In this document: in pieces, positions 12,601 through 22,360 of the stretch
How positions within the stretch are numbered: the first letter of the stretch is position 1
How the letters are laid out: every line of letters begins with the position of its first letter
Assembly: GCA_036877525.1 (NCBI GenBank)
Contig: JAZGTH010000062.1
Span: 7,124,501-7,188,500 of the forward strand
Direction of reading: 5' to 3'
Length of the DNA: 64,000 nt
Source of the DNA: Chromobotia macracanthus
Taxonomy: Eukaryota; Chordata; Actinopteri; Cypriniformes; Botiidae
Position numbers and translations under genes: made by a program
Notes under the pieces: model-generated
What the model was told of the DNA's origin: nothing
Databases searched by the model: none
What the model saw: the letters and a program-made list of their open reading frames with translations, nothing else

Positions 12601-15600
12601 CTGATCCATTGCGTTTAATGACAAAATAATGAATTTGAGGTAATTTAATCTAACGTTAAATACTTTTTAAAATGTTGCAGATGTTGCTAATGGGAACACC
12701 TGAAACTATCACATATATCTGAAGACAAAAGGCTTTTTTACGATTTCCAGTTTTGTTGAAGGTGATTACTGTTGATTGAATCAATAGTTTTTCAGGTTGC
12801 AGCTGAATGAGTGAACAGATATTTTGCTGTAAAAGACCACCCACACCACTGCTAGACTGACAAAGAGGGAAAATGCAGAATACATGAAGTGCAATAAATG
12901 GTTTTCATAATTTAGGAGAATGGATCTGCTGTAAAAGATGTGCAAAACGGGCAAATATTGACTGTTCCATTTGCAATGGAGATTCATTTGTAAACAAAAT
13001 CTGTGCACCTTTTGCTAAAGTAACAAATACATTTGAATTACAATAACTGAATTGTATTAAATGTAATATTTTAAGTATGTATACATACTACAGAAGGCTC
13101 TGACCGTGTGTTATTGGACAGATGCCTAAATCAGAGTGTGTTGCAAGAAAAGGTGAAACTTAATAAAACCAGTAGGAAACCATTGTGTATTCCTTTACAT
13201 TCAGTTGATCCACCATCCCCATCATAACCAATTGATTACAGTGTTCTCTGGTGCAGCACAACATCTAGTGTGTGGGTGCTTAAGCATACACTTTAATATA
13301 AAGACATTTTTATGTAACATTTAAATAATTACATATTGTAAATAATATTGTTGATATATCACATATCTCTGCCAATCCTTTCCATAAAGTATATCTACAG
13401 TATATCACTTTAGTCTACTCAGGGCCTTCTATCTAAGGCTTTTACTTCACAAAATATACAGTACTGTTTTGGTACCTACAATAATATATATTTTGTCAAA
13501 GGTGGGTTTTTAGCCTCATCTTACCCTTAATAAATAACATGAAAAACATGCTTCAACTTATAGGGCAAGACCGTATGCCTTTATTCTTCCAATATTTCCC
13601 CAAATTAAGCTCCAAAAATAACTTTGTTTCATTACCCAGCATTCATAGGGCAACCATAAATGGATAGATCAGAACTAGTTTACTTTAAGCAGTGTTCTCA
13701 CAACACAGCACCTGTCATACAGTGGTGCATGGAGATCTCTTGATACCCACTCATAGCGTGTAACAGATTTCACAGCAAGAGCGTGACAACAGGGATAGAA
13801 CAGAAAAATGCACTGTTATACTGATCATTTTTTAAGCAGTTGAAAGAGAAACGCTGTGGGCTTTGACTTCACTAATGATATACCTTGATGGCAGTAGAGG
13901 CAATCTGGATGTGGTGGAGTTTTCTCAGGGTGCTCTCTCTGTCTATGAAGTAGGAGGCAGCCAGCTGGTGAAGGGCCTCCAGAGTCACTGCAGTGCTATT
14001 ACTGGTGTAGTCGTTCGCCTCGGCCTTCTTACTTAACTTCCTCTTGTCCACAAATATAGTCAAAGCCTCCTCTCCTATTACACAATCAAGACAGTAGGCT
14101 ATCATTAGAGAAATAGTTTACGGTAATAACATTAATTAAAGGAACAAAAGGCATAACACACACACACACTTAGAAATCTCTACATTCCCCTCCCACCTTT
14201 TTGCAAGTAGTCATCAAAAAACCATCAAACTGTAGCCAGCTGCATTAAACAGACTTATAAATGTAAAATCATTCGTAAGCCCCTGAATAAAGGCGATATA
14301 CTTATTGATTATGTGCATCTGCAAACAAAATTATTTCAGCAAACAAAATTGTTTTATGGTTCTGATACTACAGTAAATGAAGTCTTAGTCAGGAACGGCC
14401 CTGCATAAAATTTGACTGTGTTAGCACCCTCAGCAAGAAATTTTTGTTGCCACATTCCTGTTTGATTAGCTGTGTATAGTACAATTAGCAGATCAATCTT
14501 TTTTTTTATTTTTTGATCCTGAAGTGAATATTGCAAGCAGCATTCGAAGATTATTTTCCTCCATTTTGTGTAAGTTCCTCACTCTAACTAAGTGAGTTGT
14601 GTCCAAACAGTTGACTGTACCCCTGTCATTCAAACTATGCATTATCAGATTATTAAGATTCATGTCCATATGTTCCATTCTTCTCTCTCTGCCAATCAGT
14701 CTGTATTCCAGGCAGATCTCTGTTGTGAAGCCAGGACTTGCATCTTCAGTTTTAGGCTCTCGCCTAAATACACACTATTGCTTGTTTTTCAGAGCGTTGA
14801 AGGCCACAGTAACTGTGTCCTACCAGTACATTGCATTACGTGAAGCAATTCTTAAGCACACCAAAATAATGCATTTACTGTTTAACTTCTGGGTATGCTG
14901 TTAAAAAGACCAGCATGTTGTGTTGTCTTCTGTATGCTGGGGTGCTGGTGTCCTCACCCTTATAATTTAGAAGCAAGATGTCCTAGGTCATAAAGTCCCT
15001 GCTGGTTGACTATCAATACTAACTGGTTTACTATCAATACCAACACCATACCACAATAATTCATACTGGTATTTCAGCAATACACCTGCTTCCTAGTTCT
15101 GACCACTCAACATACCATTATGAATGGATACATTATGATACAGGTGTAAGTTATTTTACTTGGCTTAATGGAAAACAAATTAAAATGTAAATATGCGTGA
15201 ACTTTATCGTTATGCTTCATGAGTGCAATTCAAATACAAGAAAAAACTTGCAGTTGCCTTTTAGTCTGATGTTCTTTTTATGATGTATTTCCATACGAAA
15301 TGCAAAATAGATCACAAAATGACAAAGCAGAACTCTATAAAATCTTTTTTGCTTAAGTCTCCATTTGTTCTCGAGGGTTTTAGAAGACAACTCAACAATG
15401 TCTCATATTGTGCTCAGATTTGACGAGATAAAATTAGCTCTCTAATCAAGAGATTTAATCAAGAGATTTAAATGTGAATTTAATTTGTATTTCTTAAATT
15501 GTAATTTTAGGAAGCATCTGAGACAAACTGTTACAAAAATAAAACAACTGAGATCTCCAGTAAAAATGTGTTTTGAAAGCGTAACATTTGAGCATTAAAA

Positions 15601-18600
15601 TATTCCTCTGGGTTTGTATGTTTTGTGCTAACCGTCATGAGGATGTCTTACAAATGCATTTCTACCTCCCAGTGTAGCTGACAGTAGAAAATGGGTCCCA
15701 TATTTCCTGATCAGGTTGTCAGTAATTAGCTGAGCAGTGGGTCTTCGTCCCAGGAGGCGAATGTTCCGTATAAACTCCGGGGTGAGAGGCAAGAGGGAGT
15801 TCAGGAAATCCTGTCGTTCGACAGCCAAGTTGTTCACTTTCCAGCGGCCAAATTCTCTGCATGGGAAAAACAGAGAGTAAACAGGCCTATCCCTAATGAT
15901 CTGTTTTCATTAACATCTTTCTGCCACTAGGGATATGATAGGGGGCCTGCAGGGCAAGCAGCACTCCTGCCGAGTTGCAGCTCTAGCCTCAGGTTCTGAG
16001 AGCATGTTACATTTGGGGAAGAATGCTCTGTGCAGGGCACTGTCTCTGAATGCGTGGCTGACAGGTGCTGTGTTCAATAAACACTTCATATCAAAAATAT
16101 GCCTTGACAGAAAGACTCATGTATGTCTGCCCTGTGGTGACAACCAATATCTTTCATAAAAGTGGGGAAGAGAAAAAGTGATATGAAAAAATACTATCAT
16201 AAAGCTTTAAAATGCTTCCAGGTAAAAGGCAGACAAACAATTCCCAGGCTTAGGTGACTCATGCATTGAGTAATAAAATGCATTGTAATATTTGCCTCAT
16301 AGGTTTATTCCCAACTGATGTGATCAGATGTCCCATGCATAAGAAAGACCAAATATAACAGGAAGTGTCTAGACCATTAGGAGTGAAGGGGTCAATAAAA
16401 CACAAATTAGCTAATGAGGCAAACTTCATCTAAATCCTTTAATTAAATTTTGTTCAGTGATGCAAATTTATTCCCTGCGTTTGTCTTCTATTGCTAACAC
16501 TAATGCTACTAATCTACAATAATGGGAGTAATCCAACTGAGTCATTTGATTGCAGCCATGAAGTCCACAATGAAACAGTCTTGGAAGGATATCAAAGTAC
16601 ACAGCATAGTAAAGTTGATCACTACATATGGTTTGTTCTGTAAACCTACAATGTGTTTTTTTTTTAGCACAGATGTTAAACGAGTTCTTTGAACAGTTTT
16701 GTATAAGCTGATTGATAGTTTCCAAACTGTTTAGAAAAAAATGTATAAACCTTTGATTCTTTCATAGCTGTGCATCTTGTAGCGAGACATTCAGGCAAAG
16801 ACATACATCAGCTATGAGTGCTAGGTCACCTTTTGAAGTGGACATAAATTGTTGTGTGATAAATGGAATGTGGGCTTGTAAACTAGAACTGGGCACCATG
16901 TCATGAGCACAAGCTAGTAGGCCAATGGATCTTCCTTGGGGTAAAATACTAAACACATTTGTTCCATTTATTGCAAAATGAGTAGCTGATGAAGCAATTA
17001 AAAAACTTGTTTGTAATTCCCCCCGAAAGAAACTTTTATTTTTTGCTTGGAGGACAGGTCAAGGCTAATGCTGTTTGCCGTGTCTCACCAGTGGCAACTT
17101 AAAATTCATACAAAACAACACATTTAATTTACACAGTTTCAGGCAATTAAGTTTTCAGGCTGGTTTGGCTCTGTCATTGTTTTTCTGTCTCTATATTTCT
17201 TTGCCTCCCTGTTCTGCGTTTATAAGCTCTGCCTTCAGCAATTATGCATCAACTAAAATAGACACGTCTACAAAAGACATTGGCACAATCTTGAACGCAT
17301 TCACACTCAATTCATCTCAAAACACCCTCCACGATTAGTGCATTCTTTGCTGTAAGAGCTTATCTCCAGCCAGCTGAGAAATAGTGAGTAACCTTAAGCG
17401 CAGGTGATGAATGGAGTTGGGGTGGTCTTCTGAAAGGGTATCTATCACATTAAATCAGGAGTAATGGTAGAGACCCCCGGCCCAGATGTTTGATTGATTC
17501 ATTCCACCGAACGCCCTTAATTCCATATGCTGTTTTGCAATTCATTACAGGCAAAAGTGATAGAAATTAATTATATTATTACAATATTGTCAAAGCAGTT
17601 GCCAGATTTTTGTAGAAATATAATTTTCAGTAATTTCATAACTGTGCCCTCAATTGCTGTAAAACATGAACACTTTTGGCATGTGCTACCCAAGCAATTA
17701 GGGTGTTGACTGCTTGTTTGAATTTGGAAAATGCATCTCAGTTTTCAAATGGCACCAAGATAAGCTACCTCCTCCAATAGACAAACACTTCTTTGGAAGC
17801 TGTGATGAGATCGCCTTCAGGAGTTCAAAAGTGTCCTACAACACAGAGGTAAAGACACAAAATCCTTCATGTCATTCTGTTTTTAAGCCACCACTGAGCA
17901 TGATAATCTTGGCTTTTCTTGTCTGGCTAAGACTTAGTGGCTGTAACCCTAACAAAGAGTGAAAGCAGTTTAAAAGCATCTCTCAGAAGCAAGCAACAGG
18001 GCTTGCACTACATGATACGCTCATTATGATAACAGTCGCCATCCGTCTTCACAACAGCACTATGGGCAATGAAATTGACTCCTGAGTCTCCGTTCTGTGC
18101 ATTTTGATCAGCTTCATTCCATAACAGCTTTTGTTTTCTCTGCTTATGTTCTGTAACAAAACAGTACTCTAAGCTTATGTCACAAGCCTTTGTCACTGCT
18201 TATTAAAAAGATGAGTCAAATAAAATACAGAGGGAATAGGCCTAAAAAGGGGGAAACTTTAAATAAGGGCAGCTGTCATCGTAAAAAGAAATGCCATTTT
18301 ATGATTTGACCTCTTACAAGCAATTTCAAACTGATTTTCCCACTTACAATATTAAAATCATGGCACAGAATTGCCAGACTCTGTGTGCCCATCATCTTCT
18401 ATGGAATCTATCCTGTGGCAGGTGGTATAATGTTATGACATGGCATTTTGCTCAATATACCGGCCAATATTTTACACAGTGAAATGTCCCAAATAAAAAA
18501 GAGCTATTTCCAGCAAAGGACTCATTAAAATTCTTTCATATTCAATCAAGAAGAACGTTGAAAATTGAAGGAGGGATGAGAGGGTGCACTCTCATTACCC

Positions 18601-19103
18601 AGTCGACTGTTACACACCACTATAAGAAGAATCATTTCTGGTAATTCATCTTCCACATGTCACTGAAGATTATTTAAATTGAACAATGCAACAAAGCAGT
18701 GCTTGTAGGAGAAAAAGCTATCCTGAAAATAATATTGCCACTTATTATCTCTCTAGGTATGTCGTACGCGTACATTGTTTGTTATCAGCAAGGAAATACA
18801 CTGAAAAAGTACAAGATGGGGTGAAAAGCTCCAGGCTGCAGAAATTGGGTTGTGCAACATACAGTATTAAAGGGAATCTACATTATTCAGAGATTTGATC
18901 TGATCTGAAGATGTCACAAATGCAATATAAGACTTTTTATAGAGAACGACACTAAGCTGTGTTGCATTTATCATCATTACCATTATGCATTTTCTGTTCA
19001 CACGTCTCATGTGACATTATCTATTAACTATTAGAGTTGTAGCTCATTTAGTGAACTCCATGCTCTCAACTTATGTAACATGTAAACAATTAACCAGTTT
19101 AAA

Positions 19104-19152
<49 letters not shown>

Positions 19153-20337
19153 TTATTTATTTATTTATATATATTAATATATGACTTACATATAATTAAA
19201 TTGAAAATTTCCCCTTTTTAAAAGTGTTCTTAAATGGCATGCATGTGAAAGCTGCACCTTTTCGATTTGTATTTTGAAATAACATATATTTAATCAGGGA
19301 GTGGTTGTAATCTTCCTCAAACACAGCCTCAATTCTCACAGAATCCTCTCAAGGGAACAGGTGATAATGCAGAGTAATAAGAATTAGGAACCCAGTAATC
19401 ACCCACATGATAAGACTATTAATCTTGCCAAGGGTGCATTGAGCCCTGATGCACCATGTTTAACCAACAGACTAAAAAGTGTCAATGTTTTGATGAAGGG
19501 CCAGTCAGATCAGCTATGAAGTAGCTCACACAAATTGGAAGATGTCAGCTATGGTTTCTGAGAATAGATGAATACTCGATAACAGTCCCTGCATCAAAGG
19601 AAAGGATGTGTGACAAATCACCTTTTATATTTAAAATGTTGATTCACCTTCTTAAGGACCAAAATCTACCAATCAAACAAAATGTTCACAAAATATTTTT
19701 GATGACTTCTATTTAACAAATGGAAAGTTTATGGAATATATATTGTCAGGTTTTTCATGTATCGACAAAATATTCATATTGCAGGAACATACATGTATGA
19801 TTAATAAACTTGGGGGATACAATGACAATTCATCAGTTACATAACAAAAGAAAAAGCACAGAGCTTTAGATGGTTATGCTAAAGCTGTCTACCGTAAGTT
19901 ACTAGTCTAAAGTAAGGTGCTATACTATGTACTGCACTATATAAGTCATAAGTTTGATTAAATATCCTGATCTTTTTTCAAAAGGTCATTTTTCATTACT
20001 GTACTGTTTGGAGTCAGTTTGGGATTTTACATGCCCTAATTCCCTAAAACCCAATGTGTACAAATAACCCAGAGTATGCAAATAAAATTGATGCTTAAAG
20101 CCCATCGTTTGGACCTCAGTTTAGCTACAGCACTTACCTGTAGATCTTGTATCTTGTAGAAAAACCTTGACGGTTCCTCTCCACAAATTCTGTGTATTCT
20201 TGTGAATGGTGAAAGGGGCCCTTGTCGGACAGCAGCCAGTCAAGGGGGCCTGCAGGACCTTCTTCAGCTATACTGGCAGAGCTTGTCAGCCAGCAGTGGA
20301 GGCTGAAAGTCAGCAACAGCAGCTCCCATAGAGCCAT
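5485..20337 (-). CDS. brinp3: BRINP3, BMP/retinoic acid-inducible neural-specific protein 3 (7 coding exons)
   Basis: Join on the minus strand: 20337-20138, 15856-15666, 14074-13884, 9464-9359, 8911-8675, 7931-7709, 6601-5485. These add to 2265 nt, a 754-residue protein with no internal stop. Residues 1-24 form a signal peptide starting MALWELLLL. The MACPF signature YGTHF lies at about 119-123. Cysteine-rich stretches follow in exons 5 (coding) and 7 (coding, about 398-462), then the long conserved BRINP C-terminus ending TTKLCS. N-glycosylation sequons (NST, NSS, NHT, NWT, NES) fit a secreted protein. Identity: diagnostic stretches such as HIQIASTAIKV, RRYEQLESSMK and NWTLTLGNKWKTFFET resemble remembered BRINP3 more than BRINP1 or BRINP2. 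Human BRINP3 is 766 residues with a short extension before the equivalent MALWE. The family is neural, secreted or ER-retained, and is reported to restrain cell-cycle progression; its molecular activity is unsettled. Teleosts carry several brinp3 paralogues, and which one this is cannot be told here. Confidence 0.95.
6602..7708 (-). other. brinp3 intron between coding exons 6 and 7
   Basis: AT-rich with no recognisable element, except a perfect 9-bp-arm hairpin at 7461-7484 (CCTGTACAC / GTGTACAGG, 6-nt loop). A (CAG)n-like GCAGCAGCAGCAGC run sits near 6695. Confidence 0.6.
7709..7931 (-). CDS. brinp3: brinp3 coding exon 6
   Basis: 223 nt with acceptor CTCAATAG|ATGAGT and donor GAAAG|GTGCGC. 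It encodes residues 309-382, from DEFKTFLMRLPQNFFLNSS through RRYEQLESSMK to LFSLSKRC and NLPRER. It ends two bases into Arg383. The donor GTGCGC is weaker than the other donors in the gene, but frame and homology force it. Confidence 0.94.
7932..8674 (-). other. brinp3 intron between coding exons 5 and 6
   Basis: No repeat or coding signal recognised beyond the bounding splice sites. Confidence 0.6.
8675..8911 (-). CDS. brinp3: brinp3 coding exon 5 (cysteine-rich)
   Basis: 237 nt with acceptor AACTAAAG|GGTTGC and donor TTCAG|GTAGGA. It encodes residues 230-308, with FVQAALSYIACNGEG followed by a cysteine cluster (VCRNNDCWCKCDPKFAECNC) and TDIQAMEE. The cluster resembles an EGF-like fold. 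It ends one base into Asp309. Confidence 0.95.
9063..9222 (-). repeat. tRNA-derived SINE remnant in intron
   Basis: Read on the minus strand it has a tRNA-like head with A-box-like GTAGCTCAGTGGGTGGAG and B-box-like GGTTTGATTC. The body ends in the common fish tail resembling GCTTTGGATAAAAGCATCTG. It is degenerate. It lies in the intron between coding exons 4 and 5, in the same orientation as the gene. Confidence 0.65.
9359..9464 (-). CDS. brinp3: brinp3 coding exon 4
   Basis: 106 nt with acceptor TTTCCCAG|GTAACT and donor GCAAG|GTATAAG. It encodes residues 195-229, containing VTETRTGPLGCSNYDNLDS and VLVQSPENK, a block almost invariant in BRINPs. It ends one base into Gly230. The exon is short, but frame and sequence identify it clearly. 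Confidence 0.95.
9912..9931. repeat. (CA)n microsatellite
   Basis: An uninterrupted CA dinucleotide array in the intron between coding exons 3 and 4. Confidence 0.95.
10353..10670 (+). repeat. AACGTT-rich interspersed repeat, copy B (both ends present)
   Basis: It begins CCCAGCTAACAATTATAGGTTG and ends TTCCCTGTTAACTGGG. Both ends fit the terminal inverted repeat CCCAGYTAACA, so this looks like a non-autonomous DNA element. No ORF. It lies inside a brinp3 intron. Confidence 0.7.
13884..14074 (-). CDS. brinp3: brinp3 coding exon 3 (MACPF part 2)
   Basis: 191 nt with acceptor GTAATAG|GAGAGG and donor ATCAAG|GTATAT, ending on a codon boundary. It encodes residues 131-194, from EEALTIFVDKRKLSKKAE to HHIQIASTAIK. 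An NST sequon lies at about residue 156. The KLSKKAE...SNSTAVTLE segment is closer to BRINP3 than to BRINP1 or BRINP2. Confidence 0.95.
14075..15665 (-). other. brinp3 intron between coding exons 2 and 3
   Basis: It has a short (CA)n near 14157-14170 and local duplications: ACTATCAATAC twice at about 15008-15040, and TAATCAAGAGATTTA twice near 15442-15470. The plus-strand open frames near 14592-14904 show no known domain. Confidence 0.6.
15666..15856 (-). CDS. brinp3: brinp3 coding exon 2 (MACPF part 1)
   Basis: 191 nt with acceptor CCATGCAG|AGAATT and donor GGGAG|GTAGAA. It completes Arg67 and encodes residues 68-130. It contains EFGRWKVNNLAVERQDF, the conserved PEFIRNIRLLGRRPT block and the MACPF signature KYGTHFLLSATLG. 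It ends one base into Gly131. Confidence 0.95.
15857..20137 (-). other. brinp3 intron between coding exons 1 and 2
   Basis: 4.3 kb with a (TA)n/(ATTT)n satellite at 19107-19176. A stretch of higher complexity at about 17340-17530 may be conserved non-coding DNA. The short open frames in it lack recognisable domains. Confidence 0.6.
19107..19176. repeat. (TA)n/(ATTT)n microsatellite
   Basis: A TA array runs into an ATTT array at 19146-19167, then a short TA run. Confidence 0.95.
20138..20337 (-). CDS. brinp3: brinp3 coding exon 1 (start, signal peptide)
   Basis: It encodes residues 1-66 plus two bases of Arg67. The ATG at 20337 is the first in frame after an in-frame TGA at 20412-20410. A hydrophobic signal peptide (MALWELLLLTF...) is followed by the conserved LLSDKGPFHHSQEYTEF block and RQGFSTRYKIY. 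The donor is CAG|GTAAGTG at 20138/20137. The open frame continues upstream without Met as far as a GTG at 20403, which I do not take as a start. Confidence 0.92.
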
Positions 20338-20440
20338 GAGGGAGCAGCACAAGGCTTCAACAGCACAAGCTCTGGTGCAACACCACACTGCGCCACCCAG
20401 CACTGAAGATCAGCATGGCTTCAGTCTCTCAAACACTCAC
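20338..20440 (-). other. brinp3: Probable 5' UTR part of the first coding exon
   Basis: A candidate acceptor TGTGTTTAG|GTGAG places the exon start near 20440. The sequence after the AG (GTGAGTG) also resembles a donor, so this boundary is uncertain. The remaining leader would come from an upstream non-coding exon. Confidence 0.4.
20357..20416 (-). promoter_or_regulatory. Upstream ORF before brinp3 start
   Basis: An ATG at 20416 (context AGCCATGC) opens a 19-codon ORF that stops with TGA at 20359-20357, 19 nt before the brinp3 ATG and in a different frame. If the leader includes this segment, ribosomes meet this ATG first, so it could lower or condition brinp3 translation. It is seen in sequence; function is inference. 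Confidence 0.4.
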
Positions 20441-21211
20441 CTAAACACACAAGTGCCAGTCAGATTAATACAACAAGAACATAAATACAGTAGTAAACAC
20501 AGCTTCACTTTAAACACAATGTAACTGCTGCCATAATTTTAAAGTTCACACAAGGACACACATTCAAAGGCAATTAGCTTGATATTCTGATTCCTTCAGG
20601 CCATTAAAACTACTTAGGACTCCAGACAGATCTTGTCAACATCTAGAGGAAAGAAAAGTGAGATCATTGTGGGAATAATGTACTAATTGTCTGCAAGTGA
20701 GAAGTGTAATTCACGTAAAAAAGTTCTCTAAATAGTAATGAGTGTTTTATATCTTGAGAGGAACAAAGTATCACCAAATTAACAATTAAAAAGTAAGTGA
20801 ATTAATAGAAACCTCCTGTGTTTTAGCATTCTTAGCGCAACTGTGCTGTAATTTGAAACTGAGAAGTTCTTCCAGAAATCACATTGCTTACATTAATGGA
20901 ATAGTAAAATATCTGCCATCGTTTCTGCACAACTGTTGTGTATAACCTGTTCTTTCCTATTCAATGAAACTGAATGCTGACCAGGGGCTGTTAATTTCCA
21001 AAAATGACAAAAGCACCTTAAAAGTAGTACAAGCAACTTATGTACTACTAAGTCTGAAACACACAGAGGAACAGACAGAAATCATTCTTCACTGATAAGT
21101 CTTCACCTAAGCCCTCAAATCTCATTCACGTGTGCATACATTCAAATGTAGTGCATCAAAACACATTACATCGAGTTTACAGTGTTGCTAAATGTCATTG
21201 GTAAATGTCAA

Positions 21212-21387
21212 CTACTTAAGAATAACATTTTGATATGATTAATATATGACTAAAAAGGATTTAGAAAAGATTTATACTAACTAAAATGTTATACTAACAT
21301 TACTGCAAGAACTTTTTTGATAACTTTGAGAGAGGACTTTTAGAGAACATGAGCCAATGCTCTGAGAATGTTCCCTGTAAACTGGGT
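21212..21387 (+). repeat. AACGTT-rich interspersed repeat, copy C (left-truncated)
   Basis: It carries the right half of the family: AAGAATAACATTTTGATATG, ACTGCAAGAACTTTTTTGATAACTTTGAGAG and the terminus GTTCCCTGTAAACTGGGT. The left terminus is not recognisable. Confidence 0.65.
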
Positions 21388-22199
21388 GGCTCTACCAATT
21401 GTGCTACTTTTATGCAACCACTCATTTTCATTGTGTTGAAAATGGCTACTGTATACATTGTGCTTAACTCAGTAGAAGAAAGCTGAGTTTAGGGTGACAC
21501 AAGCGAGTAGATAGGTGAGAATTTGTATTCAGTTGCTCACCCAGTTTTGTCATTTTTAGACTTCTTTTAACAGTTCCTTTAAGCTTCCTAGAAGTTCCAC
21601 TTCTTGTACAAACTGCATTAAAAGGTGGCAACACCACATACAGTTTAAACTCAGGGACTGTAATTTCAGTCCTATGGTAAACAGATGCCATGAGACTGAA
21701 TGAGAGTGTTTTCAACATCTCTTTCAGCAGTTACTTCTTAGCCTCTGCTGAAATCCCACCCCTTGTTCTAACCCTGTTATTATTTCCCATTTCTCTACCA
21801 AGTGCTGCCAATCATTTTCTGCTGCTGTAACCAAACCAGATGTTGGAAAAGAGGCTCATTAGTGTTTTCTGATGACAGTCTGTCAAGTCGTCATGTGACC
21901 ATATGTGTGTGGGTGACATTCAAAACTCATCATACCTATGTGGAACAGCGTGTCAGTGGACGCAAATACGGATAGACACTAGATACACACTAGAAAGTAC
22001 ACACTAACCTACAGACCTACAGTATTTCAAAAGCATAAAATATAAATGCCTTAGATTGGATGTACTGACACTTTGCATTAGTACTTAGTATAAACTTAAA
22101 TTGAGATGCGCATTTTAATTTAACTCTGTTATGACTGTTAAATACAATTAACTTTATCAGTGCAAAATATCTTATCAATTCATAAGCATTTTTAAGTTT

Positions 22200-22360
22200 A
22201 AGGTGTCCTTGTAGCTTAATTGGTGAAGCATGATGCTAGCAACACCAAGGTTTAGGTTTGGGTTTGATTACTAAGGACATGAATTGATCAAATGCATAGG
22301 ATCTTGAATAGGTTGTTCTGCATAATAGCATTTGCCAAAATGCATTAATATAAATAAAGT
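22200..22360 (+). repeat. tRNA-derived SINE remnant
   Basis: The plus-strand head GTCCTTGTAGCTTAATTGGT has an A-box and GGTTTGATTAC is a B-box remnant. The tail GCATTTGCCAAAATGCATTA follows. It is the same family as the copies at 9063, 39385, 57748 and 60345, in opposite orientation to most. It is not a functional tRNA gene. Confidence 0.65.

Larger units (their letters stand above)
9465..13883 (-). other. brinp3 intron between coding exons 3 and 4
   Basis: Largest confirmed intron (4.4 kb). It holds a (CA)n tract at 9912-9931, an AACGTT-family repeat at 10353-10670 and two small tandem duplications at 12321-12442. A higher-complexity stretch lies at about 11590-11830. No other gene is recognised. 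Confidence 0.6.

Noticed and set aside
14592..14904. Overlapping plus-strand open frames of 83 and 101 codons
   Set aside because: They lie in a brinp3 intron, antisense to the gene, with no domain or promoter signal; chance.
5485..20337. Assignment as brinp2
   Set aside because: The first exon block (DKGPFHHSQEYTEF) resembles brinp2 too, but the sequences of coding exons 3, 6 and 7 follow BRINP3 (STAIKV, RRYEQLESSMK, KSNLVHM).
20338..20403. Extended N-terminus of brinp3 from a GTG at 20403
   Set aside because: The codon is GTG, not ATG, and an in-frame stop lies just upstream. The first in-frame ATG is at 20337 and begins a good signal peptide.
22200..22280. Possible tRNA gene
   Set aside because: A-box and B-box remnants are present, but the sequence is degenerate, does not form a proper acceptor stem and continues into a SINE body. 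The same holds for the heads at 9063, 45234, 57748 and 61545.
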